Assembly: GCA_947591115.1 (NCBI GenBank)
Contig: CANQCX010000026.1
Coordinates: 1 to 14,945, forward strand
From: an uncultured Lachnospiraceae bacterium
GTDB taxonomy: Bacteria > Bacillota > Clostridia > Lachnospirales > Lachnospiraceae
Direction: 5' to 3'
DNA: 14,945 nt
Shown here one piece after another: positions 6,972-13,966 of this stretch. Within the stretch, counting starts at the first letter, position 1; the number at the start of each line of letters is the position of its first letter. Made by a program: the position numbers and the translations under genes. Below the pieces are notes generated by a model that was given only the letters and a program-made list of their open reading frames with translations, searched no databases and was not told the origin of the DNA.

Positions 6972-6980
6972 GAGGCTCCT

Positions 6981-7985
6981 ATGACGACATTGTTGGAAAT
7001 GAAAGACAAAATGATCAAGTTTTGCAGCGGATATGAACTGTATATCCGCATGGCGTTTAAGTTTTTGGTCGCGCTGGTACTGCTGCTGATGATCAACGCG
7101 CACATCGGGTATATGGAGCGTATCAGCTCGTTTCCGATTGCGATGCTCCTTGCGCTGGTCTGCTGTCTGCTTCCGCAGAACGGAACGCTCTGCATTGCGG
7201 CGGCAGTGATTCTGCTGGATATGTATGCGCTTTCGCTCGAAGCGGCGCTGATTACCTTTATTGTATTTGCGGTTGTTTATTTGATCTATTTTCGGTTTGC
7301 ACCGTCCGACGGAATCGCGGCGGCGCTGACGCCGATCTGCTTCCGGCTTCATATTCCGTTTATCATGCCGATCGGAAGCGGACTTTTGCGGCCCGCCTAT
7401 TCGGTGGTATCGGTAATATGCGGAACGGTTCTTTATTATTTTCTGGACGGAATCGAGCAGAACGCGTCTACGCTGAACAGCGCGGCGGAGGAGGGAGGCG
7501 CGGCGACCTCCAAATTCAGCGTGTCGATCGGACAACTGACCTCCAATAAAGAAATGTATCTGACGGCGGCTGTTTTTCTGCTGACCGCCCTTGTCGTGTA
7601 TCTGATCCGCAGGATGGCGATTGAGAACGCGTGGACGATTGCGATCATTGCGGGAATCCTGATCCAGTTTTTTGGCCTGATCGCAGGTTATCTGGTTTTT
7701 AGCATTTCCGGAAAAACCATTGAACTGCTGCTGGGAAGTCTGGTCTCTCTGCTGATCGGGTTTGTCATTGAGTTTTTCGCGATGAATCTGGATTATGCGA
7801 GGACGGAGCGCGTCCAGTTTGAAGACGATGATTATTACTATTACGTGAAAGCGGTTCCGAAAAAGATGGTCGCTTCTTCCGAAAAGACCGTAAAGCATTT
7901 CGGAAACACAGCGAGCATGGGAAAACGCATTGATCGGAAATCTCTGGCGGAGGAAATGGATATTGACGAGAATCTGTTTCAATAA
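6981..7985 (+). CDS. Uncharacterised polytopic membrane protein with acidic/tyrosine-rich cytoplasmic tail
   Basis: This 334-residue protein has about eight or nine hydrophobic helices (near 27-41, 50-66, 68-86, 89-105, 113-131, 139-155, 193-210, 216-238 and 246-268). A polar loop at about 157-190 (DGIEQNASTLNSAAEEGGAA) lies between the sixth and seventh. The last 65 residues are hydrophilic and begin with RTERVQFEDDDYYYYVKAVPKK (split: RTERVQF, EDDDYYYYVKAVPKK), an unusual Asp/Tyr cluster at 281-288. No transporter or enzyme motif is evident to me. The ribosome binding site AGGAGG at 6970-6975 overlaps the end of the preceding gene, implying coupling. It lies directly upstream of cdaA, separated by a 63-base AT-rich spacer. 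It could be a membrane partner of the c-di-AMP cyclase, but that is inference from position. Confidence 0.8.
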   Translation: MTTLLEMKDKMIKFCSGYELYIRMAFKFLVALVLLLMINAHIGYMERISSFPIAMLLALVCCLLPQNGTLCIAAAVILLDMYALSLEAALITFIVFAVVYLIYFRFAPSDGIAAALTPICFRLHIPFIMPIGSGLLRPAYSVVSVICGTVLYYFLDGIEQNASTLNSAAEEGGAATSKFSVSIGQLTSNKEMYLTAAVFLLTALVVYLIRRMAIENAWTIAIIAGILIQFFGLIAGYLVFSISGKTIELLLGSLVSLLIGFVIEFFAMNLDYARTERVQFEDDDYYYYVKAVPKKMVASSEKTVKHFGNTASMGKRIDRKSLAEEMDIDENLFQ

Positions 7986-7990
7986 AGCCG

Positions 7991-8018
7991 CATGATAAAT
8001 TTTACATGATAATTTTTA
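7991..8018. repeat. Tandem 14-bp direct repeat upstream of cdaA
   Basis: CATGATAAATTTTA (7991-8004) is followed immediately by CATGATAATTTTTA (8005-8018); the two copies match at 13 of 14 bases. They fill most of the AT-rich spacer between the polytopic membrane protein and cdaA. Two adjacent near-identical boxes could bind a regulator or be part of a promoter, but no well-spaced -35/-10 pair is clear. Confidence 0.6.
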
Positions 8019-8048
8019 TATTAAAAGCAAAAAGAAAGGAGGAGGAGT

Positions 8049-8957
8049 ATGCAGGATTTTCAGACGATGTTAAATGATTTCGGAGAACGGATCTCGACGC
8101 TTTCCGGATTGCCGCATGTCAGCATATCGCTGGTTGATATTATAGAAATCATCATTATCTCCTTTCTTTTTTATCAGGTACTTTTGTGGATCAAGAGTAC
8201 GCGGGCGTGGAATCTGTTTAAAGGCATTATGATCATTCTGATCTTTGTACTTGTCGCTGCCTTTTTCCAGATGAATACCATTTTATGGCTGGCGGAAAAG
8301 ACCTTTAATGTCGGCCTGATCGCGATCGTTGTGATCTTTCAGCCGGAGCTTCGAAAAGCATTGGAGAATCTGGGCGGAAAGAAATTTCTGGGATATTTTT
8401 TCTTCTTTGGCAGAACGGAGAACGAGCGTTTTACGGACCGCACCATTGAAGAGCTGATCAAGGCGTGCTATGCCATGGGCAAAGTAAAAACAGGGGCGCT
8501 GATCGTCATTGAAGACGAGATCCTGCTCAACGAATACGTCCGGACGGGAATTGATGTCGATGCGGTGCTTTCCAGCCAGCTTCTCATCAATATCTTTGAA
8601 AAAAACACGCCGCTTCATGACGGAGCGGTCATTGTAAGAGGCGACCGCGTCGTATCCGCGACCTGCTATCTTCCGCTGTCTGACAGTTTAAGCCTGAGCA
8701 AGGATCTGGGGACGCGTCACCGCGCGGCAGTCGGGATCAGCGAAGTCAGCGATTCTCTGACGATCGTAGTATCGGAAGAAACCGGAAAGGTTTCCGCTGC
8801 ATTCAAAGGGATAATCTTTCATGATGTTGATGCAGATTTTTTAAGGGAAAAACTCAAACAACTGCAGAATCATAATCAGGGCGAAACCTCTAAGCTGAGA
8901 ATCTGGAAAAGGAGGTTTAGGAATGGCAAAGAAACTTCTGAAATTTCTGACAAATAA
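8049..8957 (+). CDS. cdaA: Diadenylate cyclase CdaA (DisA_N domain)
   Basis: Makes cyclic di-AMP from two ATP at the membrane. This second messenger controls potassium and osmolyte transport and is often essential in Firmicutes. The 302-residue protein has three hydrophobic helices in its first 100 residues (about 29-48, 56-73 and 76-97). The DAC domain follows, with catalytic LHDGAVIVRG (189-198; DGA at 191-193) and GTRHRAAVG (221-229; RHR at 223-225). A strong ribosome binding site (AAGGAGGAGG, 8036-8045) precedes ATG 8049. The last 35 bases overlap the start of cdaR, which favours coupled translation. The order cdaA-cdaR-glmM is the conserved Firmicutes cluster; both CdaR and GlmM are known to bind and modulate CdaA in studied species. 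Confidence 0.97.
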   Translation: MQDFQTMLNDFGERISTLSGLPHVSISLVDIIEIIIISFLFYQVLLWIKSTRAWNLFKGIMIILIFVLVAAFFQMNTILWLAEKTFNVGLIAIVVIFQPELRKALENLGGKKFLGYFFFFGRTENERFTDRTIEELIKACYAMGKVKTGALIVIEDEILLNEYVRTGIDVDAVLSSQLLINIFEKNTPLHDGAVIVRGDRVVSATCYLPLSDSLSLSKDLGTRHRAAVGISEVSDSLTIVVSEETGKVSAAFKGIIFHDVDADFLREKLKQLQNHNQGETSKLRIWKRRFRNGKETSEISDK

Positions 8958-10236
8958 TCTTGGATTTAAGATTCTGGCAGTGGGATTTGCGTTTGTACTC
9001 TGGCTGGTTGTGTATAATATTGACGATCCGACGATCCGAAAATCGTTTACCACGTCGGTCAGCATTGAGAATGCAAATGCCGTAGACAAATTAAATAAAT
9101 ATTATGAAGTGCTGGACGGAACGAACAATGTGACGTTTACCGTTACGGCAAAGCGCAGCGTGCTGGATAAGCTGGAGGACAACGACTTTGTCGCCACCGC
9201 CGATATGAGCCGGATGGTAGTTGACGAGGAAAACCAGACCGGAACCGTAGCGATTGAAATAAGCTGCAGCCGCTACAGCAATTCCCTGCAGTTTAACGGA
9301 AGCAGCCGTTATCTGAAAGTATCGCTGGAGGATTTGATGAGCAAGCAGTTTGTCATTACGGCAAATGCTAAGGGCGAGGTCATGTCCGGATATGCGCTGG
9401 GCGACGTGACGATCGACAATCCGAACGTGCTGAAGGTATCGGGTCCGTCTTCGATTGTCAGCCGGATCAGTACGGTTGTTGCGACCATTGACGTAGAAGG
9501 AATGTCGATGAATCTGACCGATAAGGTAGTCCCGACGCTTTACGACGAGGACGGAAATGAAGTCGATACCACAAAACTTCGTTTAAGCAATACCACCGTA
9601 ACGATCGCGGCGAAAATATTAAGCACCAAAGAAGTAGCGCTGAATTTTTCCACGCGGGGCGCGCCTGCCGGAAATTATCGGGTTATGGGCATTACCTGTG
9701 ATCCGGATAAGATTTGGATAAAAGGAACCTCCAATGTACTCAATCCGATCGTATCGGTGGATATACCGGCAAATGTGCTCAATATCTCCGGCGCGGTAGA
9801 AGATATCACGACGACAGTGGATATTACGGAGTACCTTCCGGAGGGAGTGGAGCTGGTAGACAACAATCAGGCGTCTGTGACCGTTACGGTTATGGTAAAG
9901 GAATATATTACCAGAAGCTTTTCCGTACCGTCCGCCAATATTACGGCGGAAGGATTGGGAGACGAATATGAGCTTTCGTTTGTAAGTGCAGGAACCGCTC
10001 AGATCAGTGCGGTAGAAGCGGATCTGAATCTTTTAAATGCCAGTCAGTTGTCCGGAATCATCAATGTAGCGGGACTGACGGAGGGCGTACACACTGTAAG
10101 TCTGGAAATACCGCTGGATGAAAGCAAGTACGCGGTAAGCTCGGCGGAGGTCGAGATTCGGCTGACGAAGAAAGCAGCGGAAAATAACGGAGCCGGCGAG
10201 CATTCTTCCGGAGAAGAAGACGGCGGAGAAAATTAA
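8923..10236 (+). CDS. cdaR: CdaR, YbbR-domain regulator of CdaA
   Basis: This 437-residue protein has one N-terminal membrane anchor (about residues 15-30, FKILAVGFAFVLWLVV). A long extracytoplasmic part follows, rich in beta-strand patterns and consistent with several YbbR repeats (four are usual in CdaR). Repeat-like phrases include FTVTAKRSVLDKL, VTIDNPNVLKVSGPSSIVSRI and ITCDPDKIWIKGTSNVL. The final 20 residues are a low-complexity acidic tail. CdaR binds CdaA in the membrane and tunes c-di-AMP output in other Firmicutes. The ATG at 8923 lies inside cdaA and is preceded by GGAGGT at 8911-8916, giving a 35-base overlap. glmM begins 22 bases after the stop. The four-domain count is from family knowledge; I see the repeats only loosely. 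Confidence 0.94.
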   Translation: MAKKLLKFLTNNLGFKILAVGFAFVLWLVVYNIDDPTIRKSFTTSVSIENANAVDKLNKYYEVLDGTNNVTFTVTAKRSVLDKLEDNDFVATADMSRMVVDEENQTGTVAIEISCSRYSNSLQFNGSSRYLKVSLEDLMSKQFVITANAKGEVMSGYALGDVTIDNPNVLKVSGPSSIVSRISTVVATIDVEGMSMNLTDKVVPTLYDEDGNEVDTTKLRLSNTTVTIAAKILSTKEVALNFSTRGAPAGNYRVMGITCDPDKIWIKGTSNVLNPIVSVDIPANVLNISGAVEDITTTVDITEYLPEGVELVDNNQASVTVTVMVKEYITRSFSVPSANITAEGLGDEYELSFVSAGTAQISAVEADLNLLNASQLSGIINVAGLTEGVHTVSLEIPLDESKYAVSSAEVEIRLTKKAAENNGAGEHSSGEEDGGEN

Positions 10237-10258
10237 ACGATAAGGAGAATACAAAAAA

Positions 10259-11608
10259 ATGGCCAGAATGTTTGGAACAGACGGAGTACGCGGCGTGGCC
10301 GGAACAGAGCTTACGATCGAGCTTGCAATGAAGCTGGGGCAGGCGGGAGCCTATGTGTTGACAAAGGAAAAGTCACACCGGCCAACGATCATCGTAGGCT
10401 GCGACACCAGAATTTCCGGCGGAATGCTTGCAAATGCGCTGATTGCCGGAATCTGCTCGGTAGGCGCCAACGCAATTTACGCCGGAGTCGTGCCGACGCC
10501 TGCGGTTGCATATCTTACCAGAAAACATAAAGTGGATGCCGGAGTGGTTATTTCCGCTTCCCATAATCCGATGGAATTTAACGGAATCAAATTTTTTAAC
10601 GGCGAAGGCTATAAGCTTTCGGATCAATTGGAGGACGAAATCGAGGCGCTGATTCGAAACGATATGGATGATGTGGTATTTCCGATCGGAACCGGCATCG
10701 GAAAAGTAAAATATCGTTTCGATATGTGCGACGAGTACATTGAATTTGAAAAAAAGACCGTACCGATCGACCTGTCCGGTTTAAAAATTGTCGTTGACTG
10801 CGCGGAGGGCGCAAGCTCCTATACTTCCGTAAAGACGCTGAAGGATCTTGGAGCCGATCTGATCGCCATCCATACGAATCCGGACGGAACCAATATTAAC
10901 GCGAACTGCGGCTCAACCCATATGGACGAATTAAGGGCGCGCGTCGTATCGGAACATGCCGCCGTCGGGATCGCATTTGACGGAGACGCGGACCGGATGC
11001 TGGCGGTAGACGAAAACGGAAAACTGGTAGACGGCGATGAAATCATGGCCATCTGCGGCAATTTCCTGAAGCAGAAAGGAAAACTTAAAAAAGATACGAT
11101 CGTAGTAACCGTCATGACCAACCTCGGATTTTCCATTATGGGCAAGGAGCAGGGCATCCACATCGAGAAAACCAAAGTCGGCGATCGTTACGTGTTGGAA
11201 AATATGCGGGAAAACGGATACAATCTGGGCGGCGAACAATCCGGTCATGTGATCTTTCTGGATGACAATACAACCGGCGACGGACTGCTGAGCGCGCTTC
11301 ATCTGCTTCAGGTCATGGTGGAAACGAAAAAACCGCTGTCGGAGTTGGCAAATATTATGGAGGTGCTGCCGCAGGCGCTTGTGAATGCGAAGGTACCGAA
11401 TCATAAAAAAGAAAGCTATATGGAATATTCGGAGATCGCGGAGGCGATTCAGGCGCTGGAGGAGAAGTTTGAAGGAGAAGGAAGAGTTCTGATCCGTCCG
11501 TCCGGAACGGAACCGCTCGTCAGAGTGATGATCGAGGGGAAAGACCAAAGAGTAATTGACGAGGAAGCGCATAAACTGGCGGAATTGATTACAAAAGTAA
11601 TGTTATAA
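10259..11608 (+). CDS. glmM: Phosphoglucosamine mutase
   Basis: Interconverts glucosamine-6-phosphate and glucosamine-1-phosphate, the step feeding UDP-GlcNAc and so peptidoglycan. The 449-residue length is normal. Visible are the N-terminal FGTDGVRG (5-12), the phosphoserine loop ISASHNPMEFNGIK (98-111, catalytic Ser101), the metal loop FDGDADR (240-246), the sugar-binding GGEQSGH in the third domain, and RPSGTEPLVRVM near the C-terminus. AAGGAG at 10242-10247 precedes ATG 10259. Its place behind cdaA-cdaR is conserved in Firmicutes, where GlmM inhibits CdaA by direct binding in several species. An HPr-like gene follows after 13 bases. Confidence 0.97.
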   Translation: MARMFGTDGVRGVAGTELTIELAMKLGQAGAYVLTKEKSHRPTIIVGCDTRISGGMLANALIAGICSVGANAIYAGVVPTPAVAYLTRKHKVDAGVVISASHNPMEFNGIKFFNGEGYKLSDQLEDEIEALIRNDMDDVVFPIGTGIGKVKYRFDMCDEYIEFEKKTVPIDLSGLKIVVDCAEGASSYTSVKTLKDLGADLIAIHTNPDGTNINANCGSTHMDELRARVVSEHAAVGIAFDGDADRMLAVDENGKLVDGDEIMAICGNFLKQKGKLKKDTIVVTVMTNLGFSIMGKEQGIHIEKTKVGDRYVLENMRENGYNLGGEQSGHVIFLDDNTTGDGLLSALHLLQVMVETKKPLSELANIMEVLPQALVNAKVPNHKKESYMEYSEIAEAIQALEEKFEGEGRVLIRPSGTEPLVRVMIEGKDQRVIDEEAHKLAELITKVML

Positions 11609-11621
11609 GGGGGAATGGGGT

Positions 11622-11885
11622 GTGGTATCACAAAAACTTACAATTACGAATCCTACGGGACTGCATCTGAGACCGGCAGGAAATCTTTGTCGGGAAGCCA
11701 TGAAATATAAATGCCGGATTACCTTTGATTACAGCGGCAATACGGCAAATGCAAAAAGCGTGCTGAGCGTTTTGGGCGCATGTATTAAATCGGGAGATGT
11801 GATTACTTTAATCTGCGAAGGAGAAGATGAAGAAAAAGCGCTGCAGGCTTTAGTAGAGTTTATTCATACCGGACTTGGGGAATAA
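11622..11885 (+). CDS. HPr-family phosphocarrier protein
   Basis: This 87-residue protein has the full HPr layout. The active-site loop GLHLRPAG has His15 and Arg17 in their standard positions, and NAKSVLSVLG carries Ser46, the site used by HPr kinase in Firmicutes. Both phosphorylation sites are thus present, so it could act in PTS transport and in carbon regulation. Leu16 (usually Ala) and Gly20-Asn-Leu-Cys23 differ from Bacillus PtsH, suggesting a divergent paralogue. The start is GTG 11622, preceded by AAGGGGGAA at 11607-11615, which overlaps the glmM stop. No ptsI or hprK is in the window. It is probably co-transcribed with glmM, and the glycosyltransferase gene begins three bases after its stop. 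Confidence 0.92.
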   Translation: MVSQKLTITNPTGLHLRPAGNLCREAMKYKCRITFDYSGNTANAKSVLSVLGACIKSGDVITLICEGEDEEKALQALVEFIHTGLGE

Positions 11886-11888
11886 GAG

Positions 11889-12884
11889 ATGGAGAAAACA
11901 TTAAGTGTTGTTGTACCGGCTTATAATGTAGAAAAATATATCGATCAGTGTTTGGCGTCGTTTGAAGATATCTATGCCCTCCGAGACATGGAGATCCTGA
12001 TCATTGACGACGGCTCAACGGATCGAACAGCGGAAATTGCGGAAAAATACTGTCGGAAATATCCGAATCAGTACCACTTTTTCCATAAAGAAAATGGTGG
12101 ACATGGTTCCACCATAAATTATGGGATTTTAAAAGCGACCGGAAAATATTTCAAGGTCGTTGACGGGGACGACTGGGTAGACCAAAGCCTTCTGCCGGAT
12201 TTTGTCGCAATGCTGAAAACGCTGGATTCCGACGTAATCGCAAGTGATTTCAACTGTGTTCAGGACGGAACCGGAAAAATCATAAAAAAGCGTCATGCTG
12301 CAAATAATTCTTATCATTACAAAAGAGAATGGGGATTTGCGGAGGCGGTTACGGAACCGGTCATACCGATTCATTCCATGACGGTAAAAACCAAAATTTT
12401 ACAGGAAAATCAGATCCGGCTGGATGAAAATTGCTTTTATGTCGATCAGGAATATATCCTTTATCCCATTCCGTACTGCGCGTCGGTATACTATGATCCG
12501 CGCGCACTCTACCAGTACCGTCTGGGCAGGGCGGGACAGAGTGTGGACATGAAGGTCATGCGGCAGCGGCGCGACCAGCATATAAGGGTGTTGGAGTCGC
12601 TGTTTGACTACTATAACCGGCATACGGATATCCAGACCTACAAAAAGCAGTATCTGGAAAAAGGAATTGCCGAAGCGGTCGATGATGAATATCAGATTTT
12701 CCTGTCTATGGGAAGCCGGCCGGAGGTTCTGGCGGAAATGAAAGCGTTTGATGAACGGCTGCAGGCGGAACATCCGGGCGTGTATCAGGAATGTCCGAGG
12801 CGGAGCGTATGGATGCTCCGCAAAAGCAATTTTAAGCTGTTTCCGTTAGGTACGTTCGCTTACCGGATCTTGAAAGGCAAATAA
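11889..12884 (+). CDS. Family 2 glycosyltransferase (first of a tandem pair)
   Basis: This 331-residue cytoplasmic enzyme has a GT-A fold at the N-terminus: LSVVVPAYNVEKYIDQCL (5-22), ILIIDDGSTDRT (36-47) for nucleotide-sugar binding, ENGGHGSTINYGI (68-80), and the metal-binding acidic motif VDGDDWVD (91-98). The C-terminal half (about 200-331) has no membrane helix, so it probably adds a sugar to a lipid-linked acceptor at the inner face. The sugar and acceptor cannot be read from sequence. The next gene is a clear paralogue, and a Wzy-like polymerase follows, which points to surface polysaccharide assembly. The start lies three bases after the HPr stop with only a modest GGGGAATAAGAG upstream, suggesting translational coupling. 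Confidence 0.93.
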   Translation: MEKTLSVVVPAYNVEKYIDQCLASFEDIYALRDMEILIIDDGSTDRTAEIAEKYCRKYPNQYHFFHKENGGHGSTINYGILKATGKYFKVVDGDDWVDQSLLPDFVAMLKTLDSDVIASDFNCVQDGTGKIIKKRHAANNSYHYKREWGFAEAVTEPVIPIHSMTVKTKILQENQIRLDENCFYVDQEYILYPIPYCASVYYDPRALYQYRLGRAGQSVDMKVMRQRRDQHIRVLESLFDYYNRHTDIQTYKKQYLEKGIAEAVDDEYQIFLSMGSRPEVLAEMKAFDERLQAEHPGVYQECPRRSVWMLRKSNFKLFPLGTFAYRILKGK

Positions 12885-12902
12885 ATGTTTTAAGAGGAAA
12901 AT

Positions 12903-13952
12903 ATGGATAAGATTTTATCAATTATTATACCAACCTATAATGCGGAAAAATTTCTGGATAAAGGCCTGACCTCCTTTCTCATGGACGATCCGAAAAAGAT
13001 GGACAGGCTGGAGGTCATTGTAGTCAATGACGGAACAAAGGATGGCAGCGTTGCCGTAGCGCAGAAATATGCCGACCGATATCCGCAGACGTTTTCCATC
13101 GTAAATAAAGAAAACGGCGGACATGGCTCCGCCATCAACGAGGGAGTCCGTCATATAACCGGAAAATATTTTAAGGTCATCGACGCGGACGACTGGGTAG
13201 ATACCGCAGCGCTGGAGCGGTTGATGGAGCTGCTGGAAAAAGAAGAATTTGAAGCAATGATCTCCAGCTATACCACGTATGATATTTCAAAAGACGAGTA
13301 TGAATCCCGCAAGGTGCATGTGGAAGATTATGACCGGCTGTATACGCTTCCGGAGCTGATGGAGCGCTGGGACGATATTTATCTGGGACTGTCTTTTCAT
13401 GGCGTATTGTACCAGACGCAATTTTATAAAAAGCAGAACTACCAGTTGGTAGAACATGCCTTTTACGAAGATCAGGAATATGCTACGGTTCCGCTGAGCT
13501 GGGCGACCAAGATCCGCGTGTTGGACGATGAAATGTATATATACCGCATCGGCGACGTCAACCAGAGCGTATCGACGGAAAGCCAGCTTCGGCGTCTTCC
13601 GGATTTTGAAAAGGTTTTATGGAAGATGCTGGAATTTGAAAGCCGGTTGGATGAGCTGCCGCCGGGCGGCGCGGAGCATTGGGCGAGAAAGCTGTCCAAA
13701 TATATGTCGGATATTTATCAGATCACGCTGGTCAAAAATCCGGACAAGAAGGACAAGCGGAAATACATCAAGGATTTAAACCGCAGGCTTCGTGAGAAAA
13801 GTCCTTATATTTATGATTGCGTAAAGAATAAATACCGCGTATTTATCATTTTAAACCGGCTGCATATGAGCGATGAAGTGTATAACAAACAGTTTGCGGA
13901 CTGTCTGGAATTTGCACGCAAACATCTGCATGTCAATAAGCTGTATAAATAG
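12903..13952 (+). CDS. Family 2 glycosyltransferase (second of a tandem pair)
   Basis: This 349-residue GT-A enzyme is paralogous to the preceding gene. Shared phrases are LSIIIPTYNAEKFLD (5-19), VIVVNDGTKDGS (38-49), KENGGHGSAINEG (69-81), ITGKYFKVIDADDWVD (85-100), and HAFYEDQEYATVPL further on, which matches NCFYVDQEYILYPI in its neighbour. The acidic metal motif is DADD here and DGDD in the first copy. The C-terminus is basic and ends with HKHL-like residues (KHLHVNKLYK). No membrane helix is visible. The ribosome binding site TAAGAGGAAA at 12891-12900 is followed by ATG 12903. Donor sugar and acceptor are unknown. The pair probably arose by tandem duplication and may add successive sugars to one repeat unit. 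Confidence 0.93.
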   Translation: MDKILSIIIPTYNAEKFLDKGLTSFLMDDPKKMDRLEVIVVNDGTKDGSVAVAQKYADRYPQTFSIVNKENGGHGSAINEGVRHITGKYFKVIDADDWVDTAALERLMELLEKEEFEAMISSYTTYDISKDEYESRKVHVEDYDRLYTLPELMERWDDIYLGLSFHGVLYQTQFYKKQNYQLVEHAFYEDQEYATVPLSWATKIRVLDDEMYIYRIGDVNQSVSTESQLRRLPDFEKVLWKMLEFESRLDELPPGGAEHWARKLSKYMSDIYQITLVKNPDKKDKRKYIKDLNRRLREKSPYIYDCVKNKYRVFIILNRLHMSDEVYNKQFADCLEFARKHLHVNKLYK

Positions 13953-13966
13953 GAGACATCTGGGAT

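Noticed and set aside
6729..7982. Long minus-strand open frame (417 codons) opposite the two membrane genes
   Set aside because: It spans both membrane genes and their gap. Its product is an Arg/Gln/His/Asn-rich string, as expected from the complement of hydrophobic codons, with no recognisable domain or ribosome binding site. The + strand genes have clear starts and topology.
10931..11572. Minus-strand open frame of 213 codons opposite glmM
   Set aside because: Shadow of glmM, rich in Phe/His/Arg as expected from the complementary strand.
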